Positions 24,339 to 34,857 of a DNA stretch of 64,000 nucleotides are shown here, in pieces. The notes under the pieces were generated by a model. It had not been told where the DNA came from. It searched no databases and was given only the letters and a program-made list of their open reading frames with translations. Origin of the DNA: Vandiemenella viatica (taxonomy: Eukaryota; Arthropoda; Insecta; Orthoptera; Morabidae); contig CM061921.1 in NCBI GenBank assembly GCA_031002005.1, forward strand, positions 124,650,597 to 124,714,596, read 5' to 3'. The translations under genes and the position numbers were made by a program. Position 1 is the stretch's first letter. Each line of letters starts with the position of its first letter.

Positions 24339-26055
24339 AAGAATAATGAATAACAATGGTCCCAGTACACTACCCTGTGGGACTCCTATATTCACTTCTA
24401 CGTTTTTTGATATTACATTTCCTACCATAACTTTTTGCTTCCTGCCTTTTAGGAATTCTTCCACCCAGCAAATTACCTTTTTATCAGCTCCAATAGTTTT
24501 TACCTTATTTAGCACCATTTTATGGCTCAGTCTGTCAAAGGCCTTTGAAAGATCTAGTGTCACACTATCAACTTGAGCTCCCCTGACCATTTCATCAGAA
24601 ATAACTTCCATATATCCTACTAACTGAGATTCACATGAATATCCTTGTCTAAAGCCATGTTGCCGATTTGAAAAACTATTTACTTTCCTCACAGACACCT
24701 CTAATATACCTGCCACTGATGTCAAGCAGATTGGCCTATAGTTTTCAACCCTGTTTGTCACCCCTCCTTTATGAACCAATACCACTATCACACTCTTCCA
24801 GTCATCTGGCAATCAACAAGTATTCAGACTCCATTTAAATAATGTTTCAAGGTAAGGCACAATGTCCTATCCTACTATCTTTAAGACATCTGCAGTAACA
24901 TTACCAACACCAGCCCCTTTATGAATTTTTAGATTCCTTAGTTCCTTCATGATATCTTCATATTTAATTTCAAATTTTCCAATCTGGTTCCCTTCTACCG
25001 TGCAGACAGGCTGATTTCCTGATATAACCCCTGAATTATTGTCCCTAATGGCTCACTGAACCAGTTACTCAATAACTCTGCCTTTTTTAAATCCTCAGTT
25101 ACTTTTTCCCCGTCCTTATATATAATTGTCTCAGTACCCTCTCTTCCCCTCAGTTTCCTGATATAGCTATTGAAATTTCTAGATGCATCAGTTAGAGGTC
25201 CCCCTGCACCAATAATATTCTTCATAAACTCATCCTCTGCCAGTTTCTTGACATTCCTCATTCCTTTGTTAGTTGTTTCATGACCACCCTACTGCCTTGC
25301 TGTTTCGTAACTCTGTTATGTTCTTGTCTCACCAATGTCTTTAGCCTCCTCACCTCCCTGTTTTAGTATGAAGGTTCTGTACTTCTCTTTATTCTGTTTC
25401 AGAATAAACATTTCTTCACCCTTTCTTATCATTTCCTTGAACTCTTCACACTTTGCCTCCACTGACCTTGTGCATTCTTCCATTTAATAAAATTAACCCT
25501 GAAGTATCTTTTCAGTTCCAAGATTTGTGCCTTTTTATAATTGTATCTATTACCCCTTCAATTCTGGCCACTGGTTTACTGGATTCCCTTATATCCAACA
25601 GAACTGCATTATGATCACTAATTCCTTTGGTTACTTGACCCCCAATTAGGTTATCATCTGGCTTTATTAGGAAAATATGCAACATGTTTTGTCCCCTTGT
25701 TTTCTGCTTGTCCACCTGCTTTAAGCCTCCTTCCCTTACTAAACTATTTGCAAATCTCTGTTCTTCAGTATTATTAATTTTATTTCCTACCCAGTTGATA
25801 CCTGGTAAGTTCAAATCCCCACCAATGATGAACATTCTATGCTCACTTCTGAACTCTGAATATGAATTTAGTTTCTCCCCAAGAGCCTCATCTTTATCAT
25901 TCATTTTTCCACTATGATAAGTTGCAAACACCCTGACTTTTTCTTTTTTATTTCCCCAGAGGTCTACACCAAGTAACTCATGCTCAATGATCTATAAACA
26001 CCAGTGAACTGTAGTAGTCTTTGCTAACCAGTATGAATACCCCTCCACCAGTTGA
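24339..26055 (-). pseudogene. Non-LTR retrotransposon (endonuclease + reverse transcriptase), truncated at both ends
   Basis: Minus strand. The endonuclease part is broken near 25950-26055 (GGGVFIL, 5' truncated), then 25512-25931 contains IIGGDLNLPGINW and ISDHNAVLLDI, typical of the APE-type endonuclease. After a frameshifted spacer (24995-25261) the reverse transcriptase begins with DDWKSVIVV and NYRPICLTSV, then QHGFRQGYSCESQL, the catalytic motif A LDLSKAFDR and VPQGSVLGPLLF. It runs into the N gap before the FADD box. About a dozen residues are missing before QHGFR. Clade is jockey/CR1-like by sequence style. The contig begins inside this repeat. Confidence 0.85.
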
Positions 26056-26249
26056 TCGGGGGAAAATGAGAAGGTGTCATGGGACTAAACTATTTGTCAA
26101 GGACTAGACTTTCATTGATGTTTGAAGGTTTAGTATGATTGTTGATCTGCGCTGATAGCAATGTGCCATGGGATGGTTGTTTGTGTTGTAAACTTGGTGA
26201 TTACTTATGGAATACCAATTCTTGTGTGATCTTGTAATATTATATAAAA

Positions 26250-26435
26250 GAATGCCGATCAGCAACGAGGTCATTAGACGTGGGAAAGGACTGGGGGCAA
26301 TGAATGGGGAGGAATTCAGACTTTTGAAGGAACTATCCTAGCATTCACCTGTAGTGATTTGGGGAAACCATACAAAACACAAAGCTGGATGGTTGGTACA
26401 AGGATTAAAGGAAACATCCTCCCAAATGTGGGTTA
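26250..26435 (-). mobile_element. Degraded SINE copy
   Basis: On the minus strand it aligns loosely with the family of 27073-27309: TTTTGTATGGTTTCCCCAAA, AATGCTAGGATAGTTCC and a tail with TCTAATGACCTCGTTG. The tRNA-like head is too eroded to read. Lies between the 5' truncation of the LINE and a second piece of the same LINE. Confidence 0.6.
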
Positions 26436-26654
26436 GTTGGTTTAATGGGGAAGGGGGTGATAAGGTGGACTATAGAAAGGGACACATTCAGGAAGATGGC
26501 CTTGTTGTGGGTGTAGTACAATGTGTAGTTCAGAGCTGAGTTTTTTTTCCCATGTGTACAGAACATCTAATTTGTTGCAATAGTGATTCAATGTTTCAGT
26601 GTGTGGTAGGAAACCAGTTCATTACCAAATGACATTTTATTTTGAAAAAATTAA

Positions 26655-26748
26655 ATATTTCTAAGATTTCTTAGTTCCTTCATGATATCTTCATATTTAA
26701 TTTCAAATTTTCGAATCTGCTCCCCTCCAACTGTGCAGAAAGGCTTCA
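26655..26748 (-). mobile_element. Small fragment of the same LINE as 24339-26055
   Basis: About 90 bases, including CTTCATGATATCTTCATATT, match 24930-25005 closely (spacer between endonuclease and reverse transcriptase). It is a separate broken copy in the same orientation. Confidence 0.8.
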
Positions 26749-27072
26749 TTTAATCAAAGTGGAATTATGTTTAATACCACTGTTAAAAATCTGATTTTCT
26801 ATTCATATATAAATGGAAATGGTGGTACTATAAGCCAGTAAGTTCAACATGTAATCATTGTGGTAGCAGTATTGCTTACTAGATAACTTGTGTATTATTA
26901 TTATTATTAACTAGCTGCCCCGACAGACTTCTTTCTGTCAAAAGTTATTGTCCTATCGTAGTCAAATAGAAAAAATAAAAAAATAAAACGTATTTCACAG
27001 GGATCACTTTATTGATTTAATGTCTCAATAATAAATAACAATTACTTACAAAAATAAGTTTTCTATTTCGTA

Positions 27073-27309
27073 ACCGAGCGTGGTGGTGTAACGGAAAGCG
27101 TTCTGGCCTCGCATTCGGGAGGACGGCGGTTCGAATCCCCGTCCGGGCATGCAGATTTAGGTTTTCCATGGTTTCCCAAATCACTCCTCGCAAATGCCGG
27201 GATGCTTCCTTTAAAAGGCCATGGCCGAATTCCTTCCCAATCCTTGCCCCCATCCTTTCCCGTCTCTAAAGACCTCACTGTTGAGAGACGTAAAGCAGTT
27301 TAAAAAAAA
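27073..27309 (+). mobile_element. Full-length tRNA-derived SINE inside the Helitron
   Basis: 237 bp flanked by an exact 11-bp duplication TCTATTTCGTA (27062-27072 and 27310-27320). The tRNA-like head has box A (TGGTGTAACGG, about 27082) and box B (GGTTCGAATCC at 27129), followed by CCGTCCGGGCATGCAG. The body is TTTAGGTTTTCCATGG, AAATGCCGGGATGCTTCC and GGCCATGGCCGAATTCC, and the tail is A-rich. This is the best copy of the family in the window. It is not a tRNA gene: there is no 3' acceptor stem and a 160-bp tail follows. Confidence 0.92.
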
Positions 27310-27344
27310 TCTATTTCGTACACTGCAAGACGTTAGTAATAATG

Positions 27345-27995
27345 TGATGAAATTTTTATTGTAATGCTTTATGGTACACGATATTTTTAGTTTGGTTACC
27401 TGGCACATAAGCAAATAAAGCTGACGGTTTTCTAACGCGAGAGCAGGCAACATACAACTCTCCATGAGAGAAGCATGGGTTTTCAATATTAACGCTGCAA
27501 ACACTCAACGACGGACCCTGGGATTTATTTATGGTCATAGAGAAAGCAGGCCGCACTGGAAATTGTAGTCGTTTAAATTCAAATGGTACGTTAGTTGCTA
27601 TCATTGGAATGCGATGTATCAACACATCTTCTCCCTTATATTTTCCCTATGGAATGGTTGCTTCGATCACATTGTTCAGTAATTTTTTCACTGCTAGCCG
27701 TGTGCTATTACAAAGACGCGGTTGGTTGATATTTCTCAACATTATGACCACCGATCCAACTTTTAATTGAAGATTATGCGGCAGCAATCCTGGAAAATCC
27801 AGTGAGTTCAAAAATTCTGGTGGATAGTTGCGACATCATCTTGGTTAGTTGAGCAATCAACTGATTTGTATGTCCTTAATTCACCGGCAATTTCATTTTG
27901 AATTTTTAAATTTATTTCATTAACATCCGTGTTTTTGGCAGATCTGTAATTTTGATTGACGTTTGGGAACACCTTTTGTATGAGCTCGGTTTTTG
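27345..27995 (-). pseudogene. Helitron helicase C-terminal remnant
   Basis: Minus strand: NTDVNEINLKIQNEIAGELR (about 27900-27960), a frameshift, PPEFLNSLDFPGLLPHNLQL and GSVVIMLRNINQPRLCN, a stop, then the frame 27356-27625 with AFSMTINKSQGPSL and LYVACSRV, helicase motifs V and VI of the Pif1-like helicase, ending in KNIVYHKALQ. The order and spacing match the end of Helitron helicases. The Walker A and B motifs are not present. Confidence 0.88.
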
Positions 27996-28239
27996 ATTCA
28001 GTAAACTGACAAAAATTGACAGGAAATGTAATGCAGCCAGCAAAACGTCTACATTACCAGTTTCAATGAGTTGTTACGAAAATATTTCTCCAGATCGATA
28101 ATTTCGCAATTCCAAAGATAATCCTAACACGCCTTTGTTTTGTTTGATTGACTGGTTTGTATGGGGAAATAAAAGTGTTGTTTATACTATTTTCCTCGCA
28201 ATTTTTACGTTTTTTCTTTCCATAAAAACCTTTACAGTT

Positions 28240-28640
28240 CCTGAAACCAATGAGTACAATGGCTCTGGTGTGGAAACCAATGGCTCTAATTTCACTTTGC
28301 CATTTGCGCAACACAATTCATTTTTGTATTCCAACGTCTTATAATGTGTACAAACTGAGTTCTAGATCCAATAGCAACGCATTGGCAGGAACAGTAGTCA
28401 CTTGAAACATCGTAACTGAAAGCCGCTCGCGAAACACTGAGAGCAGCTTGAAAACGACGCGTTACACGTGATTGTAATATCCTAATCCTTTCGATTTCTT
28501 TCTCTTCACGTTGCTGTGCAGTCCGATTAGATTGATAATTAGCTTGGTTTGTAGCGTTTCGAGTTCTTCGACTCAAATTGCTGCGCCCGCGTCTTATAGG
28601 CGGCTTGGGTCTAAATGTAAACACACTGAACAAATAAACA
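28240..28640 (-). pseudogene. Helitron protein N-terminal remnant
   Basis: The frame 28292-28633 shows the basic RRGRSNLSRRTRNATNQANY and SNRTAQQREEKEIERIR blocks that open arthropod Helitron proteins. After a frameshift it continues with ELCCANGKVKLEPL and a PEPLYSL block, the zinc-finger-like segment before the Rep domain. The Rep HUH nuclease is missing and the frame ends in stops near 28240. Confidence 0.75.
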
Positions 28641-28796
28641 CACTATTGGTTTTCGAGAGAAGCGAAAATTTAAAAACAGCAAAGAAAATGCCACGCACGG
28701 CGGAAATAATAACAACACATACGTCAGTGATATTATTTTCGCTGATCACACGCAGGCATAGATTAATATCCATAGAGCCTAATCAACTTGAAGCCA

Positions 28797-28912
28797 AACA
28801 AAAGATAATCCTAACGCGCCTTTGTTTTGTTTTGATTGAGGGAAATGAAAAGTGTTGTTTTAACTATTTTACTTCCAATTTTTACGTTTTTTCTCGCCGT
28901 AAAAACCATCCT
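28797..28912 (-). repeat. Helitron 5' leader segment, duplicated at 28095-28232
   Basis: Both blocks contain AAAGATAATCCTAAC(A/G)CGCC, a TTGTTTTG run, AAAAGTGTTGTTT and CAATTTTTACGTTTTTTC in the same order and orientation. The upper copy lies just inside the 5' terminus. The lower copy lies between the N-terminal remnant and the helicase remnant, where the internal deletion occurred. Confidence 0.75.
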
Positions 28913-29016
28913 TGAACTCCAACGAACATTTTTTTTAAAAAATTGGCCAAATTGGTCCAGGCGTTGTTGAGTTATGCGCTTACCAACACATTTTGCGATT
29001 CATTTTATATATAAGA

Positions 29017-29275
29017 TTTTGGTCTTGTGGATGATGCAATGTACTATAAATAATAAAAGCAATACATCAGTTTGGTAGCTATAAGGAACCTTTATATTCT
29101 CATCATTTAAACATACTAAGCAACATCTGATTTGATATGTTGGCATTCTGGCGTATTCATTCTGCAACCTATTTTTTGATATACCTGTAAGAGTCTACTA
29201 ACATTTATATGCTGTAACCTTGAAGTAGTTTTATTTTTCTTGACAGTGATTTTCTGTTTCACTATCTGCCTTCAG
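29017..29275. other. Short non-coding stretch before exon 29276
   Basis: Probable intron end. The last 35 bases are pyrimidine-rich and end TGCCTTCAG, a good 3' splice site. Confidence 0.6.
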
Positions 29276-29418
29276 GCTGACAGTACTCACAAGATTTATA
29301 AATCTGGTCTATTGAAGGTAACAATCCTTAGAAATGATAATGGAAATATTACACTGGATGTAAGAGCAGAGAGTCCTTTTAAAAATTTTGAACAGATTTT
29401 TTTCCTGGGATATTATTA
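29276..29418 (+). CDS. Candidate internal host exon (possibly the same gene as exon 38853)
   Basis: A 143-nt stretch between a polypyrimidine-rich acceptor (TATCTGCCTTCAG, ending 29275) and a consensus donor (GTAAGTA from 29419), open only in the frame that begins with GCT. The peptide (SGLLKVTILRNDNGNITLDV, then RAESPFKNFEQIFFLGYYY) alternates polar and hydrophobic residues. The SPFKNFE block recalls the TPF-x-x-F/Y repeats in the beta-sheet domains of apolipophorins and apolipoprotein B. It leaves phase 2. No transposon similarity. Identity tentative; exon status is better supported than the family. Confidence 0.55.
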
Positions 29419-30137
29419 GTAAGTATGCTAGAATTAAGCAGCATATTATACTTAATTTTATAATGTAGTGATATATAAATTAGAAGCTCATAGACATTGT
29501 AACTTTTACATTTTTTAACCAATTTCTCAAGATAATTGAAATATTGTTTTTCTCATTGTTTCAATTTTATTTTTACAAAAAGAAGAAGAAGAAAAAAACA
29601 CTATGATACCTCATGGGCTAGATGTGTGGATTTTCTGATTGTTTATATTTATTTAATTGAATGATATTGTTTCCATTATTTGACATTCTTCTTCTCTTCT
29701 CTGGGTCATCTGCAAATCCTCTGAGTACATCAACTTAGCATACTTCTGAAATTTACATTAGAATGAAAAAATCCCAGTATTACTGTAAAGTATAACAAAA
29801 GAATTTATGGTTAATGCACTTCATCCTCATACCATCAAACTACTCTAATTCATTTGTATCATCTCATTTAACTAAAGTAAAGAAATAATAGTATATAATC
29901 ATCGAAAATGAAAAATGACACCACAAGTAATAGTAAAATATTTGTATGTTGTTCCTTAAATTTCTTGTAATAACTGATACACTTCTTGGTAGTAAGGGGG
30001 AAGTAATTGGAATTACAGTATAGCACAATTAAGCTGAAAAGAATCACAAATCTCAGTATCAATAAAAATTGAAAAATGCCCATTAAATAACAGAAAATGG
30101 GTGTCTCCATTAAAAAATTGAATAATAATGTTTTGTT
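29419..30137. other. Non-coding, AT-rich, probable intron
   Basis: No recognisable gene or element. Contains a short purine run (AAGAAGAAGAAG near 29580). The frame at 29868-30110 (minus) is composed of AT-rich hydrophobic codons and has no support. Confidence 0.55.
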
Positions 30138-33100
30138 CTAGATACCCCTTACAACCTACCTCTTCAATTATCTGCTTCATATATTTTGATATATGTCTTC
30201 CAGTACAGTTCTTATGCTTTCTAAATCAATAAACACTATAAAAGTATAATTGTTTTTCTTGATCCGCCCTTCAATTATTAATCTTAAAAGCTGTAGCTGC
30301 TTATTTTGAACCACAGCTTTTCCTTAACTGAAACTGATCTTAACCTACTATCTCTTCTGCTATCTTTTTTATTTTTCTATATATTATCCTGGTCAGTAAT
30401 TTTGAAGTATGTGAATTATGATAATTTTCACATTTTAATTCCTTCCTTTCCAGGGATTTCAAAAGTTCTGCAGGAATATCATCAATCCCAACTCGGTTAT
30501 TTCATGCCAAATCTTTCAAAACTATAAAATTTTTTTCTTAAAATGAATCTCCTAAGTTATCAATGACAACATCACATTTCATTCAGGATACTGTTGTTCA
30601 AACCAACCCCATCATGCAATTTCTCTAGATATTCCTTCCAACTGTCTTCTGAGCTTAAAACAAGTTTCACATCAGTATTTTCAATGTTTATTCATCTTTT
30701 ATTCATTTTTACAAAATTTTATTTGATTTTCTTATAGGCCAAATCTACTTTACCTATGACCATTACCTTTTACTACTTCTTCACACTGTTCTTGTAGCCA
30801 CTTTGTCACAAATATGTGCTTGCATGGGGTTCAAACATTACTCGTGAACTTGATCGTGTTGCCTGTATAACTGATACCTTTCTCGAAGATGCTGTAGTTC
30901 TTTAAACCGGTCGCCAAGCTATTAGTTTACCCTGTAATAGCTAACAGGTCATACATAAATGAAAGAAAGTCACTTATAGTTTGAATTTAAAATATATTCT
31001 GAAAGTTTGTTGAAGTTAACACTGGTATCAGATTACACTTGTTGAGAACTTATACGCAAATCGAACTTCGAAATCACATAAGAAGATGCAGGTTATCCTT
31101 CAAGGTACAACTCTGATGAAACATTCACTCTTGCAAACATATTTTCTATTTGCAACCCCAAAATGAGAGTGAGCTTCACGATAGTTCTCAAACACTGCTT
31201 CTGTTAACTTCTTAAACTAATGTAAAAAAGTTCTTTCTCTTAGTTTAGCTTAAAGTTTCCTTAAAGTGAATGAGTGAGTCCACAAACTTGTTCCAAGGCG
31301 AGATAGTTGAACTTTCAGTACAGTGGATAGATTTTGAAATTTACCCTCACAGAGCAAAGCGTAAAACTGCTTGGAAACTATACATGACTGCCAGCGCGGT
31401 AAAACTGTTTGTGAACTATCCCCGACTCCTTGTGCTGGTTGGCTTTATATAGGCTAGGCTTATCTATTGCTGAATATCCATCGAACATTGGTTTATTCCC
31501 ACAGGGAAACACTATTCTTTAGTAAATTAGAAAAATCCCGCACTTCTGTGGAACACAAATTTTACTCGGATTTTCCCGAAATTTTACCTCGTTATAGTTT
31601 AATTTATTCTGAATCTTTTTGGTCATGACAACTTTTCTCATAAATAGTCTCGTTTAAGAGCTATTAAACTCTGAAAGTCACACATGTGGATGCTATCATA
31701 AGTCAACACTAAAACTTAGTTTTTCTTACTTTAAACATCAAGCTACGTCTGAACTGTTATATGTTTGTTACTAACTGAATTTTTCTCTTTCATTTAAGCA
31801 TACTTTTACCTTTCTAGCTCTTTTTTCTAAAAATATTGAATTATTTTGATTTGAAATATCTCCTTACATAAATTTTAAAAGTGCACAAAAACCACCTTAA
31901 AGTGATTGTCATTCTCTGCTTTCTTAGTGGAAATGAATGCAACAAAATTCATCATGATTGAAAAACAACCTTATTTGCATCTTATGTCTTTTATAAAAAT
32001 GTTTCAGAATTAATTTAAAAAGTGCTTTCTTCTTAAGAAAATTGTTATAAAAGTTTTTTACAATATAATTATATCAGATTTATCCCCTTCTAAATGGTTT
32101 TAGCAGGATAATGGACATATAACAATGTTATGTTCTGACATCAAAAGTGCTTTACTATTGAACGTGATTATAAAAGTTATTGGCTATGGAATATATGTAA
32201 CTCGTCTCTTGGTGAACGGTTTAGGTGAGATAATAGATATATAACAACTTCCAGTTTGCTTTCTTGCAATTCCTATTTATTTTATATGTAAAATGTCTGT
32301 GCTGTTCTATTTCTGCTTCATCCTGAGCGTTTTTGTACTTTCTACTCTTATCCATCAACTTGAAAACTTCTTATGATATCCAAAGCTTTCAGGAGGATTC
32401 TTTTTGCAATGCCTAATGTTTCTATAACACATTTGATCATTTCTCTCTTCATTGCATTCCATTCATCCTCAGTTGAAACACTTTCAAAGTTATTTCTTGG
32501 ACCCAGATCCACCAAATCTGCAGATTTTTCTCATATGGTAGATTTCTTCAGGTTTATTCACTTTCAGTCTGTTCTATTTGTATTGCCTCTTTATTCCCTT
32601 GAATTTCAGCGTCCTTCATAAATATTAGATTGTGGTCAGATTTTCTGTCAGCTCGTGGATATGTTTTACAGTTTAGAACTTCATTCCTGAATCTCTGTTT
32701 GACCATGATTGATATAATTAGCTAATGTTTCTACTGAATGTTTCCAAGTGTATAGCTTTCAAAAATTATTCTTAAATAACGTATTTGTCATGACAAGTTT
32801 AAATTTTTATTAAATTCTAATAAATTTCTTTGTCAATCATTTCTTACTGCTAAACAAAAACTTTCTGCAGTATTCCATTCTTTTCCTTCTACCACTACCA
32901 TACTCCAAAATTGGATTTTAGTTCCCCATCACATATTGAATTAATTCTTCAATTCTATCATATATTTACTCTAATTTTTCATCATATTCCTGTGATGTTG
33001 GCCTATACACTTGTAATAATGTTGTTGGTGCAGGTTTAGTTTCAACACTCATCAAAATAATCCTGACACTAAACTGTTCATAACAACTCCCCCTTATTCC

Positions 33101-33415
33101 TGCTCTCTTACAAATCCCACTCCAGTGACTGCACTGACAGCTTGTGAGCTTGTGTGTTCCACAGACCATAATTCCTGTGTGTCCTACTTAATCTCACTAA
33201 TCTTGATGACATCTAACATGAGTTGCAGTATATTATTTAAGTTTTTTAATCTATCTGCCCTAATCAGACTTTTAAAATTCCAACCTCCAACTCAAAGAAT
33301 GTTTCTGTCCATTCTGATGACTCCTTCCGGAGCATTCACAACTCGGAGTTCTTGTAGGGGGGCTATTTTACCTCCAGAATATTTTACCCAGGAAGAAAAC
33401 ATATATTAATATGTA
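30138..33415 (-). mobile_element. LINE copy (same family as 57425-60345), deleted and interrupted
   Basis: Three blocks align with the fuller copy: 30138-30195 to about 57495-57560 (3' end), 30200-30810 to about 58440-59160 (start of the reverse transcriptase and spacer), and 32258-33415 to about 59200-60340 (endonuclease). The reverse transcriptase core is missing. In the endonuclease part the frame 32966-33169 contains RIILMSVETKPAPTTLLQVY, as in the other copy. The 5' end shows GAATGTTTCTGTCCATTCTG, matching 60230 onward. Frames are heavily broken. Confidence 0.8.
30811..32257. mobile_element. 1.45 kb unclassified insertion in the LINE
   Basis: Placed by comparison: homology with the other LINE copy stops at about 30810 (GCCACTTTGTCA) and resumes at about 32258. 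The inserted sequence has no reading frame of a known transposase. It has a TATA-box-like CCTATATAAAGCC on the minus strand (complement near 31443-31455), and downstream of that a stretch open for 60 codons on the opposite strand. A solo LTR or a non-autonomous element is possible. I could not identify matching terminal repeats or a target duplication. Confidence 0.45.
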
Positions 33416-34239
33416 ATTTAAGAAGATTACATGACATCAGGATATCCTTTGGGTCATGATAAAATATTGGGTAATTAATGGTTTCACCAGCCACCATTTG
33501 AAAAGTAAAGAAATATTTACTGGAGAAATAAATATAAGAAATCTATGATCCTAACCACAGCAGAATGGTGCAGAAAGAAAATGTGGCATATACACATGCA
33601 TGTGATACAGACATACAGATATTTGGATTTACCATATTTGGAAATTCTTAGTAACAAGGATAAACCAAATGTGGTTGTAGCGGAACCACCCTGTGTTCCT
33701 TTGTAAAAGAAAGCAATGCAGTAGTAACAAAACATGGGAGATTTGAAAATATTGGTTTTTCAAATGGCTGCTTAGTGATATAATTGTCTACCATATCCAT
33801 GGGCAGAGAAATGTGAACCCTGGAGGGCACTTGGTTTGCTATGTGGTAGGAACAAAAACAGTCAATCTGTCACCGAACATCAAGTAGTGCAGTTGGCTGT
33901 GAAACTTATTCTGAGTGTAAATGGCGAATTCATATGAATACAGTGCAGAATTGTTCAAATAGCTGAACTACTTCAACTAGAACCTGTAACTTTGGGATTA
34001 TTGAAGTCCAATGAGTTAAGTTGTATAGTTGGTGGTGTTGGATGAATGCTCAAAGAAGATAAATTTAGGTAGATTTGTGAATACGTAAGCACAATAATTT
34101 ATTCTGCAGTTATACTTAGTTTTTCTAAATAATCTCGGTTGGAAATTTGGTGATGGCCAGATGATGTGATTTTCTATCTTTAAATGGGATTAAACAGTAA
34201 AACCTACTTCCCAGTGAGAGAGTGAAAGGTAAAGATGCC
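33416..34239. other. Unrecognised sequence
   Basis: No element or gene recognised. Short minus-strand frames at 33517-33830 have no supporting motifs. Confidence 0.5.
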
Positions 34240-34480
34240 TGATCATGGGTGAGAGTGAACGACCCACGAAATCGCACTTGCTTTAGCAGACCACCCAATC
34301 TGAATAACATCCTGGTCCACATGTTTTTACCTTGTGACTCTCTTAAAACTCCACAGGGATCTTCCCTTGTAACAGACCCCAGTGTAAAACATCCAGCATG
34401 CACCATGTCACCACCACTTACTTTAATCTTGTCCTATGACTGGACATGCTACATGTGCTATTTTATATATATTTCTAACT
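34240..34480 (+). pseudogene. Penelope-like element fragment (linker between reverse transcriptase and nuclease)
   Basis: The frame 34249-34500 reads RPPNLNNILVHMFLPCDS. A shifted frame then gives PCNRPQCKTSSMHH. Penelope-like elements have between the reverse transcriptase and the GIY-YIG domain a conserved block of the form NLRxxLVRxxL followed by PCxxxxCxTCxxI. The order and spacing fit, with a frameshift and the second cysteine lost. No reverse transcriptase or GIY-YIG core is visible on either side. Confidence 0.5.
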
Positions 34481-34857
34481 TTATTTATTTACCCACATAA
34501 CTGATCAAAATAAAATTATACTTTTAATATTTTTAACTAGTTGTCACACAGATTATTTGTTCCACCTTCTCCCCCCACCCCGGCACTTTCACCACCCCCG
34601 TGTTTCTACCTTAGTTTCATTCATGTGGCAGATCAGGATGTAATCATATTTCCCCTGCCATATGCCTTGCCTCTTACATGACTAAGGTTTCTTAACAAAA
34701 TATTGTGCAATTTGTGTTTGTCTTTTTGTTGTTTACATGTTTATCTTGCCCTCCTGCCTTCATCTGTAGTAAGTGATGGGTTATTGTTCCCTATCCTATC
34801 TTATTTTTAGTGCCAAGTTTCTTTGTTTCCATTATCCATATTACTCTAACAAACGTT
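34481..34857. other. Unrecognised sequence
   Basis: Short AT-rich stretch with a C-rich patch (CCACCTTCTCCCCCCACCCC, near 34562). No gene seen. Confidence 0.5.

Larger units (their letters stand above)
26911..29016 (-). mobile_element. Helitron with both termini, internally deleted
   Basis: On the minus strand it begins TCTTATATATAAAATGAA (complement at 28999-29016) preceded by A. It ends with an 18-base hairpin (stem GACAGA/TCTGTC, 26922-26939), ten bases, then CTAG (26911-26914) followed by T. These are the rules for Helitrons: A/T host site, 5' TC, 3' hairpin and CTRR. At 2.1 kb it is far shorter than an autonomous copy (5 kb or more). It keeps the beginning of the protein and the end of the helicase; the Rep nuclease domain and most helicase motifs are gone. 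A SINE sits near the 3' end. Confidence 0.9.

Noticed and set aside
23247..24812. Long minus-strand reading frame across the gap
   Set aside because: Most of it is the 1000-N run. Only 24339-24812 is real (LINE reverse transcriptase), and the frame beyond the gap is chance.
27073..27148. Possible tRNA gene (boxes A and B present)
   Set aside because: No acceptor stem pairing, a 160-bp SINE body follows, and 11-bp target duplications enclose the whole unit. It is the head of a SINE.
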